Source: Gammaproteobacteria bacterium (GTDB taxonomy: Bacteria > Pseudomonadota > Gammaproteobacteria > Xanthomonadales > SZUA-36). Taken from it: a DNA stretch of 64,000 bases. Under the pieces are notes generated by a model. That model did not search any database. It was given only the letters and a program-made list of their open reading frames with translations, and was not told the DNA's origin. Of this stretch, positions 53,823 through 63,177 are shown in pieces. Location: assembly GCA_024279945.1 (NCBI GenBank), contig JAJRRA010000054.1:1-64000 (forward strand). The letters run 5' to 3'. The position numbers and the translations under genes are program-made. Each line of letters starts with the position of its first letter. The first letter of the stretch is position 1.

Positions 53823-55637
53823 ATGATAAATGGTTTTGACAAGGGTGAAAACAATCCAGACCGGGTTCCTGACGAGGGTCGTCGCCGCTTTGTGGTGGCC
53901 GGCGCGGCGGCCGGGGCCGCCGCATTATCCGGTCAGTCATTTGCTGCGATGGACCTGGACGGGCGGGAGGGAGTCGACCTGCCCGGTGAGCGCGCGGTCG
54001 AGTTCGGCAGTGCCGGTCCCATCTCCATGCGCGTGCCCCAGGGCTGGCGCGGTATGAACCTGGTGTTCTACGAGATGTCGGCCAACGATCCGGACTTCCT
54101 GGAAATCTATGGCTACTGCGACGCCCAGAGTTACCAGGCGGGAGACCGGGTCAAACTGCATGTCTCCACCACATCGGACCGCTTTGACCTCGAGATCTAT
54201 CGTGATGGCAAGGAGAAGGAAGTCGTCTACAGGAAATCCGGGCTGCGGGGCAAATTCACCCCAACGCCGGCCGATGCCTACATGAACGGCTGCGGCTGGC
54301 CGGTGTTGCATGAAGTTGCGGTCGACAAACAATGGCGCTCCGGCTTCTATGTGGTGTTGCTGACGGTGGAGAAAAACGGCGAGCGCAAGCGCGCCGAAGC
54401 CGGTTTTGTACTGCGTGGCAACAAACAGACCCGGATCGCCTACCTACTCACCACCAATACCTGGCAGGCCTACAATAGCTGGGGCGGCGCCAATCACTAC
54501 TGGGGCATTCACGGCAAGCAGGGCGACGCCAATTCACCCATGCTTTCCTTCCAGCGTCCCTGGGAACGGGGTCTAGTGCTCGCGCCGCCCAATTTCCCCT
54601 ATCAGTCCAGCGTGCGCGACCGCATGCGCCTGGAACAGGAAGCGGATTTTTCTCCCGAAGGTTTCACCAACTGGGCCTTCATGATGGGCTATTCCGCCTG
54701 GGCCAGCAGCGCCGGCTGGGCCGTGGACAACCGGCCTTTTGCGATCTGGGCTGAAGAGAACGGCTACCCGATGGACTACCTGGCACAGACCGATCTGGAC
54801 CAGGGCGCCGAAGTGTTGCGGGGCTACGACGTGGTGGTCATCAGTGGCCACGACGAGTACTGGAGCTGGGATCAGCGGGACGCCATGGATGCCTTCGTCG
54901 AGGGTGGCGGCAAGCTGGCCCGTTTCGGCGCCAACATGCTCTGGCAGGTACGCATGGAAGATGGCCGGCAGGTCTGCTACAAGGATGCGGCCGAGGCGTT
55001 GGATCCGGTACGCAACGACCCGCAACGGCGGCATTTGCTGACCAGTCTCTGGGAGCACCGCTTCGTCAAGCGGCCCTCCGCGCAGACCTTTGGCGTCACC
55101 GGCCTGCAGGGCATCTACACTGCCACCACCGGCGGCGCGCCTCGCAGCCACGCCGGGTTCACCGTGTACCGCCCTGATCACTGGGTGTTCGACAAGACTG
55201 CCCTGGTCTATGGGGACGCCTTCGGCACCCAGGAGGGCATCGTGGGATACGAGATTGATTCGGTGGACTACATCATCGAATATGGCCTGCCGCGGCCTTC
55301 GAAACTGCACACGCCGCTGGAAGGGACGCAGATCCTGGCCATAACACCAGGTTATGTTGATCAGATTCCCACCGGCACGGAGGGCGACGCCATTCTCGAC
55401 ACCGCCGTGAAAGACCATTTCGTGCGTTTCTATGCCCATTCCATCGAGGGCAAGGAAGATCCCGCTACCCTGGCCAAGTATCGTTATGGCTCGGCCCAGA
55501 TCGTGGTGGCCCCCAAGGGCAAAGGAGAAATCTTCTGTGCCGGTACGGTCTACTGGTTCCTGGGGCTGAAATGGCGGAACAGAACGGTCGAGCAGATCAC
55601 TCGCAATGTCCTCAAGCGGTATTTAAAGACGACTTGA
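53823..55637 (+). CDS. DMFase large-subunit-like protein, Tat-exported
   Basis: The 604-residue protein has a twin-arginine signal (RRRFVVAGAAAGAAALSG, arginines at 20-22), so it is folded, probably with its metal, before export to the periplasm. The same domain plan follows as in the cytoplasmic copy: beta-sandwich with IYGYCDAQSYQAGDRVKLHV, then WQAYNSWGGANHYWG (about 214-228) and GHDEYWS (342-348), ANMLWQVR and a C-terminal FCAGTVYWFLGL. A Tat signal fits a cytoplasmically loaded iron enzyme. The gene is 35 bases after the barrel protein gene. Confidence 0.82.
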   Translation: MINGFDKGENNPDRVPDEGRRRFVVAGAAAGAAALSGQSFAAMDLDGREGVDLPGERAVEFGSAGPISMRVPQGWRGMNLVFYEMSANDPDFLEIYGYCDAQSYQAGDRVKLHVSTTSDRFDLEIYRDGKEKEVVYRKSGLRGKFTPTPADAYMNGCGWPVLHEVAVDKQWRSGFYVVLLTVEKNGERKRAEAGFVLRGNKQTRIAYLLTTNTWQAYNSWGGANHYWGIHGKQGDANSPMLSFQRPWERGLVLAPPNFPYQSSVRDRMRLEQEADFSPEGFTNWAFMMGYSAWASSAGWAVDNRPFAIWAEENGYPMDYLAQTDLDQGAEVLRGYDVVVISGHDEYWSWDQRDAMDAFVEGGGKLARFGANMLWQVRMEDGRQVCYKDAAEALDPVRNDPQRRHLLTSLWEHRFVKRPSAQTFGVTGLQGIYTATTGGAPRSHAGFTVYRPDHWVFDKTALVYGDAFGTQEGIVGYEIDSVDYIIEYGLPRPSKLHTPLEGTQILAITPGYVDQIPTGTEGDAILDTAVKDHFVRFYAHSIEGKEDPATLAKYRYGSAQIVVAPKGKGEIFCAGTVYWFLGLKWRNRTVEQITRNVLKRYLKTT

Positions 55638-55716
55638 TCATTTATGCCGGCAAGAGTGGGCAACTGATTACGGGCGTTTTTTCCATTTACTGGATTGAAT
55701 TCATAGGAGAAAAGAT

Positions 55717-57318
55717 ATGAAACCGAAATTGTTCAAAAGTTTCTGCAGCCGTATCTGCCTGGTATGGTTGTCGCTAGCGCCGCTGTCCGGGCTGCTGTAC
55801 GCGGATACCATCAAGATCGAAGGCTACACCAACGCCCTGAGCTTCGCCGCCGGTGACAAGGTCAGTTTTCATGTTTCCACCACCGCGCCGAGCTATTCGG
55901 TGCGTATCGTGCGCAGCGGCGTGACCGACAAGATCGTCTGGGAAAAATCCGGCATCGAGGGGAAAAGTTACCCCACACCCGAAAAAGCCTGGGCAACCGG
56001 GCCGGGCTGGCCGGAATCATTCTCCCTGAAAATACCCGGGGATTGGCGCAGCGGCTATTACATCATCACCTTCATGACGGAAGGAGTGCCCAGCCAGCGT
56101 GACCAGTCGGAGCACTTCTTCGTGCTGCGTTCCGCCAATCCGGGCAAGAACACGAAGATCGCACTGATGATCCCGACCGCCACCCTGAACGCCTACAACT
56201 ACTGGGGCGGCGACAACCTTTATGAAAGCGCGGTCAAGGTGAGCCTGCAGCGTCCCATCGCGCCGGGTTTCATCACCAAGCCGGAGCTCGGTGATGCCCG
56301 GATCGCGGATATTGGTGAGCCCAACGAGGGCTACGAGGCGGACTATTTCAAATGGCTGGAGAAACACGACCTGCCGCAGTGGGTAGGCGCCGCCGGCTGG
56401 GCCACCTATGAACAGCCCTTCGTGCGCTGGGCCGAAGGAGAAGGATTCAGATTCGACTACATCACCAGCGAGGACCTGGCTCTGCGGCCCGAGTTGCTCG
56501 ATCACTACAAGCTGTTACTGAGCGTGGGGCATGACGAGTACTGGTCCTGGGAGATGCGCGATGTGGTCGAGAGTCGAATCGAGAAGGGGATGAATTTGGC
56601 CTGGTTCTCCGGCAACAGCGTCTATTGGCAGGTGCGTTACGAAGACGACCACAACACCATGGTTGGTTACAAGACGCCCTACCACGAGGATCCCATCCTC
56701 AATGATCCGGCCAAAAAGCACCTGCTCACCACTATCTGGTCGTCGCCGAGCCTTGGGAGGCCGGAAAACACCATGATCGGGCTCTCCTTCAACCACGGCG
56801 GTTATGCCCGCATCGGCGGCGCCACCCCGTACAGCGCAGGCGGTTACCAGATTTACCGCCCGGATCACTGGGTGTTCGAAGATACCGGGCTGCGCTGGGG
56901 CGACCAGTTGGGCGCCGAGGACTTTGTCGTAGGCTACGAGGTGGATGGCCTGCTCTACACCATCGATGACGAGGGGTACCCTGTGCCCACCGGCAAGGAC
57001 GGCAGTCCCACGGATGCCGTGATTCTGGGCATGGGACCAGCGTCATTGTGGAGTAGTGAGTATACGCCCCAGTACATCCTCGGTGCGATACCCGATTCGG
57101 AGCTGGCTTCCATGGTTATCACCGGCGACAGAAAGAACTGGCGGCAGTTCATTCACGGCAACGCGGCAATGATCGTCTTCAACAAAGGCAAAGGCACGGT
57201 GTTCAACGCGGGAAGTACCGACTGGGTCTATGGCCTGAAAGGTGGCGACCGGCGGGTGGAACAGGTGACCCGGAATGTCCTGAGACGCCTTTCTGCTTCA
57301 TCCGAGGAACATAGATGA
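55717..57318 (+). CDS. DMFase large-subunit-like protein, Sec-exported
   Basis: This 533-residue paralogue has a Sec-type signal (ICLVWLSLAPLSGLLYA, cleaved before DTIKIEGY) instead of Tat. Shared blocks are IEGYTNALSFAAGDKVSFHV, NAYNYWGG (158-165), GHDEYWS (271-277) and VFNAGSTDWVYGLKGG near the end. AGGAG precedes the ATG. Its last bases (57315-57318, ATGA) overlap the porin gene start. Part of its 3' end (57060-57242) is present again at 61365-61548. Confidence 0.82.
   Translation: MKPKLFKSFCSRICLVWLSLAPLSGLLYADTIKIEGYTNALSFAAGDKVSFHVSTTAPSYSVRIVRSGVTDKIVWEKSGIEGKSYPTPEKAWATGPGWPESFSLKIPGDWRSGYYIITFMTEGVPSQRDQSEHFFVLRSANPGKNTKIALMIPTATLNAYNYWGGDNLYESAVKVSLQRPIAPGFITKPELGDARIADIGEPNEGYEADYFKWLEKHDLPQWVGAAGWATYEQPFVRWAEGEGFRFDYITSEDLALRPELLDHYKLLLSVGHDEYWSWEMRDVVESRIEKGMNLAWFSGNSVYWQVRYEDDHNTMVGYKTPYHEDPILNDPAKKHLLTTIWSSPSLGRPENTMIGLSFNHGGYARIGGATPYSAGGYQIYRPDHWVFEDTGLRWGDQLGAEDFVVGYEVDGLLYTIDDEGYPVPTGKDGSPTDAVILGMGPASLWSSEYTPQYILGAIPDSELASMVITGDRKNWRQFIHGNAAMIVFNKGKGTVFNAGSTDWVYGLKGGDRRVEQVTRNVLRRLSASSEEHR
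57060..57242 (+). repeat. Direct repeat, copy A (inside DMFase-like gene)
   Basis: These 183 bases, coding for the C-terminal YTPQYILGAIPDSELAS to YGLKG segment, recur at 61365-61548 with about five substitutions and one inserted base. Here the segment is in frame and part of an intact gene. Confidence 0.95.
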
Positions 57319-58595
57319 GGAATTTCCGACATTCATCAATGCTGGCGGTCTGTGCTTTGACAGCGATGACATCTTTTTCGTTACTGGCTGCAACCGATGA
57401 ACCGGAAACAGTGTCCACATACAGCACCGTGGACGAGGCCGATGAACCAGAAACAGCGTCCACATACAGCTCCGTGGACGAGGCCGAGACCGGCGGTGAC
57501 CATCCGCTGTTGATCATTGCGCAGCCTGAGGAAGTCGATGACGGGCAGTTCATCGAATTGCTGCTCGCGCCGCAATTGCAGAGAACCACCCGTCGGGGCG
57601 AAAACCAGGCCAACTACGAAATTGATTTCGTCGGACTCAAACGGTTGTATAAGGGCAAACCGGACGGCTTTTTTGCTGATGGCGGCATCGCCTGGTGGTG
57701 GCTGTACAATGAAAACCTGGACGGCCCGCCCACCAAGCAATGGGCCGCCAACGCCGGTTTGCTATGGACGCCAAATGATGGCGATGCGCCTGAAGTATTC
57801 CATGCCCTGGGTGTACTCAATTGGTGGCAAAAATTCGCTGACGGCCAGGTGACTCTGTATACCGGCAAGAATTATCCCGGCTATTACTACGCCGCCAATG
57901 CCTATGTGGGGAATGACCGAGATACCTTTATGAGCAACATCATCAGTGGCGATCAGGTTGGCCAATATTTTGAAAATATCGGGTTTGGACTGCACCTGAA
58001 ATATCAGCCGGGGGACTGGCAGATTCAGGCGTCGATCACCGATGCTGCGTCGGAATCCAGTTATCTGGACTTTTCCAGCCTCAGTAAAAAGCAGTTTCTC
58101 TGGGCCATACAGCTGGGTTATACACCACGTCGCACAGATGGTGAAACCCATATCAGCATCATGCCCTACATGATCAACAAAACCGCTACCCTGACCCGGG
58201 AGCGAGGCCTGATGCTGAATCTCCTGCATGAATATGGAACCGATGCCGAATTCGCCACTTTTGGCCGCTATACCATACGCAGCGGAGGGGAAGGGATCAC
58301 GGCTAACGACCGTGGCGAGGAGTTGCCACTGACAAGCGGCGGTTATATCGGTGCAGCCTGGAACCGCCCCTTTGGCAAGGCCAACCAGCAGCTGGCAGCA
58401 GCTCTCATGTATGGCCGTGCCAGTGAGTACAAGAGGAGTCTGGCATTCAACAACCAGTGGGGCGTGGAGATCTACTGGAAGTTCAAGCCGTTTAAATGGC
58501 TCAACATCATGCCGGATATTCAAATCGTCCGTAACAAGGATAACAGAACCGAATTCATACTCGGCATGATGCTCAACATCTATCGATATTGGTAG
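57315..58595 (+). CDS. Carbohydrate porin (OprB-like) outer-membrane protein
   Basis: The 426-residue protein has a Sec signal peptide (to about SLLAA), an acidic, Thr/Ser-rich stretch containing a 15-residue tandem duplication, and a beta-barrel part with many aromatic girdle residues (GGIAWWWLYNENLDG, YYYAANAYVGND) ending in MLNIYRYW. The barrel is reminiscent of OprB-type or other substrate-selective porins; the family call is tentative. Translational coupling with the upstream exported DMFase-like gene suggests it passes substrate into the periplasm for that enzyme. Confidence 0.65.
   Translation: MRNFRHSSMLAVCALTAMTSFSLLAATDEPETVSTYSTVDEADEPETASTYSSVDEAETGGDHPLLIIAQPEEVDDGQFIELLLAPQLQRTTRRGENQANYEIDFVGLKRLYKGKPDGFFADGGIAWWWLYNENLDGPPTKQWAANAGLLWTPNDGDAPEVFHALGVLNWWQKFADGQVTLYTGKNYPGYYYAANAYVGNDRDTFMSNIISGDQVGQYFENIGFGLHLKYQPGDWQIQASITDAASESSYLDFSSLSKKQFLWAIQLGYTPRRTDGETHISIMPYMINKTATLTRERGLMLNLLHEYGTDAEFATFGRYTIRSGGEGITANDRGEELPLTSGGYIGAAWNRPFGKANQQLAAALMYGRASEYKRSLAFNNQWGVEIYWKFKPFKWLNIMPDIQIVRNKDNRTEFILGMMLNIYRYW
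57396..57485 (+). repeat. 45-bp in-frame tandem duplication in the porin gene
   Basis: Two adjacent 45-base units (57396-57440 and 57441-57485) encode DEPETVSTYSTVDEA and DEPETASTYSSVDEA. Three nucleotide differences separate them. They lie just after the signal peptide and would form a flexible acidic periplasmic segment. Confidence 0.93.
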
Positions 58596-58880
58596 GGCCA
58601 CATTGTCACACACGGAGAAAAATCGATACGCCTGGCCCTCATTTCTCGCCATCGCTCGTAGCGAGATTGTGCATGGGTGCGGCAAGGCCGGCTTTCGCGA
58701 CCGAGGGGCGCGCAGGCATGGTTGGCGCTCTGTCAAGCACCCCGACCGAGCGAAAGTCGGTCAGAGCGTGTCATTGCGTCATCGCAGTAGAAGGGTGTGA
58801 GAAATACGGGCTAAAAAAAGCCCCGCTACTGTTATCGAAGGCACCATGAAGAAAGTCCATAAAAAGGAGGAATTGACCCT
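58596..58880. other. Intergenic region with two hairpins
   Basis: GACCGA-N7-TCGGTC (58744-58762) and CGGGCT-A6-AGCCCG-type pairing (58807-58824) can form stems; neither is followed by a T-tract on the plus strand. GGAGG at 58866-58870 is the ribosome binding site of the next gene. No gene is seen here. The hairpins may separate the porin operon from the long DMFase-like gene. Confidence 0.5.
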
Positions 58881-61364
58881 ATGAAGCCGAACCAGTCTGT
58901 AACAAAACCCCGTGTCGTGCCGGTGCTGCTTATGGTGCTCGGCCTGTTCTGGCTGGCGCTTGCCAGTCAGTTTGTCAGTGCGGACCAGAAAGTCAAGCGG
59001 ACGATCATCGGATACAGCAGCGAGTTGACGGTGCGCCCGGGCGATTCCGTCGAGTTTATGGTCAGCGCCCTGGGTGGCGGATCCTACACGGCGGACCTGG
59101 TACGGGTGATCAACGGCGACAAGCTGAGCCGCTACCGGAACATGTTCCGGGTGGAACCGGTGGATGTGCCCTTTGCAGGCCGCTATGACGGCATCGAGCA
59201 GCCGCTGGATCTGGGCTCCTATGTGCAGGTCGACAATACCGCCGCCCTCGACAAACTGAAAAGCTTTACCGTTGGTGCCTGGATCTTCCCGGTTTTCGAC
59301 CCGACGGAATACACCCCGCCGGATCTGGAAAACATCGATCCGTTGTTTCCACCGACCCTGAATATCGGCCCGCTGATCCTGCACGACGCACAAACCGTGG
59401 TGTCGCGCTTCGACAAGACCACCGGTACGGGTTGGGCGCTGCGCATCAACAAGGGTTACCAGCTTGAATTCGTGGTCGGCAGCGGCGATGGCAAACTGCA
59501 CACGGTGCGTATCGAACAAACGGTGCGAGATTGGGACTGGTCCTATGTTTCAGCCAGCTATGACGCGAAAAACACGACCGTAACCGTGCGCCTGCAGGAC
59601 AAGCCGTGGGCGCCCGGCGACCGGTTTACGGCGCGCAAGCTGCAAGCCAGCGGCAAGGTGGCCAATTTTCCGCAACGCGGGCCATTGCGCATCGCCGCCG
59701 CCCGTGACGGCGCGGGCACAGCCAGGGCTCGTTTCTAAAAGCCCGGGGACGTCTTCAATGGCCGCATCCAGGATGTGCGGGTTGCCGGTCGCGTTCTGAC
59801 CGGCAAGGAAATCGACGCCCTCTCCTCCGAGACCGTACCAAAGGCGCTTGGCAAAGCCGTCGTGGCCGACTGGGATTTCTCCAGGGACATCAAGAGCACG
59901 CGGATTCGGGATATCTCCGGCAACCGTCTCGATGGTGTCGCGGTCAATATCCCAGACCGTGCGGTGCGCGGGCGTTTCTGGAAGGGCAGCACCATCCGCT
60001 GGACGGACGATCCCGACCAGTACGACGCCATTACCTTCTATGCAGACGATCTCTATGACGCCGAGTGGCAGGCCGACTTTAGCTACCAGGTACCCGAGGG
60101 ATTGCAAAGCGGCATTTATGCGGCGCGGCTCAAGCAGGGCGATTTTGTTGAATACATCCCCTTCTTCGTCGCTGCGCCAAAAGGCAAGCCGGCGGCGAAG
60201 CTGGCCGTCTGGTTGCCGGAATACCGGTACATCGCCTACGCGAACATGACCTATTCGGCAACCGCACCCCAGAGCTACCCCGGTCAGAATCTGAACACCG
60301 ACGATGCCGAATTCTTCAAGACGCACCTCAAGTATGGAACCGGCGGCGTCTATAACTATCATATCGATGGCCGCAACTTCAGCTACGGTTCACGGAAGCG
60401 CCCGGATCTGGGCATGAAGCCCGGCTCCACGGCCTACGGCTTCGTCGTCGATACCTATATCATCGATTTTCTCGAGCACCTGGGCATCGACTATGACATC
60501 ATCACCGACTCGCTGGTGGATGCGGAGGGGCTGGCGCTGCTGCAACAGTACCCGGTGGTGATGACGGGCAGCCACCCGGAATACGTCAGTACCCAAATGT
60601 TCGACGACATCGCCGCCTACACCGACCAGGGCGGGCGTTTCATCTATATCGGCGGCAACGGTTATCTGTTCAGCGTGGCGGCGCATCCCGAGCTGCCGGG
60701 GGTGATGGAGTCGCGCAATTTCCACGAAATCGGCGATCGCTTCCTGCGCACGGGTGGACAGGGTGGCCTGCTGGTGGAAACCGGTCGCCAGATGGGGCCG
60801 GTGGTAGGCGTGGAAACCTCCGGTATGATCTTCAACGGCTCCAGTGCCTACCGCAAGCTGGAAGCGGCTGACAATCCGCGCGCCGCCTGGATTTTTGCCG
60901 GCACGAATGAGGGCAAGGTGTTCGGTGATTACGGTATCGACAAGGTGCATGGCGCCGCCTGCGGTTTCGAGAGCGATCGTTACCAACCCGGCAACGGGGT
61001 ACCGCGCCATGCGCTGAATCTCGCGACCTCGGAACCCCTCAAGCCCCGGGTTGAGGACATCAAGCTGTCGCAACTGCCGCTGGGCATGACCTATCATCCG
61101 CCGGAAGAAGGTGAACCCTGGGCGCAGTGCGACATGGTTTTCTTCGAAACGCCAAACGGTGGAGCCGTGTTCACTACCGGCTCCATCGCCTGGGTCGGTT
61201 CGACGCTGGAGAATGATTTCAACAACGATGTGGCGACCATTACGGCAAACGTCATCAGGCGTTTTCTCGACCCGAAACCCTTTCCGTCCGTTCCCGAAAC
61301 CGATGTGGAGGATGTAGACCGTGCGCTGCCCAACCCGGAATATGAGTGGCACGATCAGCGGTAG
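58881..61364 (+). pseudogene. Long DMFase large-subunit-like protein with one in-frame TAA
   Basis: Read through, this is an 827-codon protein with an N-terminal signal or anchor (VLLMVLGLFWLALASQFVSA), a beta-sandwich (IIGYSSELTVRPGDSVEFMV), a concanavalin/LamG-like domain (about 90-300) and a DMFase-type catalytic region with YIAYANMTYSA and GSHPEY (563-568). It is the closest of the set to true DMFase large subunits, which also carry the lectin-like domain. TAA at 59736-59738 (codon 286) interrupts ARF-stop-KPGDVFNGRIQDVRV; the frame is otherwise continuous. Homologous lectin-like domains commonly have Glu or another residue here (F-x-KPGDVFNG), so a single-base change explains it. No small subunit is adjacent. 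Confidence 0.85.
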
Positions 61365-61606
61365 GTATACGCCCCAGTACATCCTTGGCGCGATACCCGA
61401 TTCGGAGCTGGCTTCCACGGTCATCACCGGCGACAGAAAGAACTGGCGGCAGTTCATTGCACGGCAACGCGTCAATGATCGTCTTCAACAAAGGCAAAGG
61501 CACGGTGTTCAACGCGGGAAGTACCGACTGGGTCTATGGCCTGAAAGGGCTTTGCGGTCGATTCCTTCAGGTGGCTGAAGAAATACGATCTGCCCCAGTC
61601 GTTGCA
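61365..61606 (+). pseudogene. Remnant of DMFase-like gene(s)
   Basis: Bases 61365-61548 are about 97 percent identical to 57060-57242 but contain one inserted base (ATTGCACGG versus ATTCACGG), so the frame is lost. Directly after, about 61557-61606 reads AVDSFRWLKKYDLPQS, similar to EADYFKWLEKHDLPQW of the Sec-exported copy (bases about 56335-56384), which belongs to a more N-terminal part. So a 3' gene piece is joined to an internal piece in the wrong order, a sign of deletion or recombination between paralogues. The repeat begins exactly after the upstream gene's stop codon. Confidence 0.9.
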
Positions 61607-61679
61607 ATGCTACTGCAGCTTGCCTTCTATCTGACAGGTCTGGTTGCGCTTATGCGTTGAATCCACAGGAGGTTTTGTT

Positions 61680-63167
61680 ATGGCTTTAAAAAATTATTTG
61701 AAATCGGGGCTGTACCATTTGCTCGCCCTACCCCTGGTTCTCGTGCCCCTGTTCGGCTTTGCGCAGACAGCCGCTGCCGCAGACGAGAAGCCCAATGTTC
61801 TTTTTGTACTGACCGACAACACCGGCTGGGGCGATTACGGCGTCTATGGCGGTGGCGTGGCGCGGGGCGCACCCACGCCGAATATCGACAAGCTGGCCTC
61901 GCAGGGCCTGCGCCTGACCAACTTCAATACCGAAGCCCAGTGCGTGCCGAGCCGCTCGGCGCTGATGACCGGCCGTTTTTCCATCCGCAGCGGAACCTAT
62001 GCCGTTCCGATCGGCGTGCGCCTGTATGGCCTGGTGCCGTGGGAGATCACCCTGGCCGAGGCCTTGTCGGAGGCCGGCTATGCCACCGGACTGTTCGGCA
62101 AGTGGCACCTTGGGCAAACCCCTGGGCGGTACCCGGGCGACCAGGGTTTCGACGAGTGGTTCGGCATCCTCAATACCGACGAGAGCGCCTATGTCTCGCA
62201 AGAATGGTTGATCGAGCACTCCAGCCTGGAGGATGCCGCGGAGTCCCTGAAAGATCGCCTGCCCTGGACCATGGAAGGCAAACGCGGCGAGAAGCCGACC
62301 CGGCTGAAGCTCTACGATCCCGGGCAGCGGCGCCTGATCGACGGGGAGTCTACCCGCAGGGCCATTGCCTTCATGGAGCGCAGCGTGAAGGAGGACAAGC
62401 CCTTTTTCGCCTATGTGCCGTTCCTGGCCATGCACTATCCGCTGTTGCCGCACCCGGATTTCGAAGGCAAGTCCGGTCACGGTTTCTACGCCGACACCCT
62501 CATTCAGACCGATCATTACCTGGCCGAATTATTGCGCTCGCTGGACCGTCTTGGCGTCGCCGATAACACCATCGTTGTCTTTTTTGCCGACAATGGCCCG
62601 GAAGACCCGCACACCGGGAACGGTGAATACTCCGGTTGGACCGGCCCCTGGCGGGGAACCTATTTCACGGCGATGGAGGGTGGGTTGCGCGCGCCTTTCA
62701 TCGTCCGCTGGCCGGGCCATATTCCTGCGGGCCGCGTCAGCGACGAAATCGTTCACATCGTTGACCTGTTTCCTACCATTGCCGGGTTCATCGGCATGAA
62801 AATGCCGCAGGATCGGTACATCGATGGCGTGGATCACTCGGCATTCTTTTCAGGCCGTTCGGATCGTTCCGCGCGCGAAGGCTTCTTCGTCTACGTTGGC
62901 AATGAGCTCACCGCGTGGAAGTGGCGCACCTGGAAGGTTCACTTCGTCTGGCAGCCGACGAAGTATAGCCCGCGCCAGCCGTATTCCACGATACCCCGGG
63001 TCGTCAACCTCGTCACGGACCCGCGCGAAGAGCGGCAGGTGGCGGAACCCTTCAACGGCTGGCTGCAGTTCCCCATGGCCGGGCAGCTTGCAGAACTCAA
63101 GCGGAGTCTTCAGGAAAACCCCGTCGTCCCGATGGGTGCGCCGGATGACTGGGTGCCCGATCGTTGA
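61680..63167 (+). CDS. Exported arylsulfatase-type sulfatase
   Basis: The 495-residue enzyme has a signal peptide (to about TAAAADE), then PNVLFVLTDNTGWGDYG (metal-binding Asp) and the formylglycine motif CVPSR (Cys 88), followed by SALMTGR and later GKWHLG and FFADNGPEDPH. It should cleave a sulfate ester in the periplasm after Cys-to-formylglycine maturation; no maturase is in the window. ATG 61680 follows AGGAGG by 8 bases; an upstream in-frame ATG 61644 is rejected. It ends 10 bases from a convergent receptor gene. Confidence 0.95.
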   Translation: MALKNYLKSGLYHLLALPLVLVPLFGFAQTAAAADEKPNVLFVLTDNTGWGDYGVYGGGVARGAPTPNIDKLASQGLRLTNFNTEAQCVPSRSALMTGRFSIRSGTYAVPIGVRLYGLVPWEITLAEALSEAGYATGLFGKWHLGQTPGRYPGDQGFDEWFGILNTDESAYVSQEWLIEHSSLEDAAESLKDRLPWTMEGKRGEKPTRLKLYDPGQRRLIDGESTRRAIAFMERSVKEDKPFFAYVPFLAMHYPLLPHPDFEGKSGHGFYADTLIQTDHYLAELLRSLDRLGVADNTIVVFFADNGPEDPHTGNGEYSGWTGPWRGTYFTAMEGGLRAPFIVRWPGHIPAGRVSDEIVHIVDLFPTIAGFIGMKMPQDRYIDGVDHSAFFSGRSDRSAREGFFVYVGNELTAWKWRTWKVHFVWQPTKYSPRQPYSTIPRVVNLVTDPREERQVAEPFNGWLQFPMAGQLAELKRSLQENPVVPMGAPDDWVPDR

Positions 63168-63177
63168 ACCCTCCTTC

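Noticed and set aside
46385-61364. Calling the DMFase-like proteins true N,N-dimethylformamidases
   Set aside because: No small subunit is present, the short forms differ at the HPEY region, and three carry export signals, so only a family-level name is justified.
60390-61475. 361-residue minus-strand open frame
   Set aside because: Antisense to the long DMFase-like gene; no domain seen.
42391-63167. Mobile element carrying the amidohydrolase locus
   Set aside because: No transposase, integrase, terminal inverted repeats or tRNA-site duplication is visible; the only long repeat is inside DMFase-like coding sequence.
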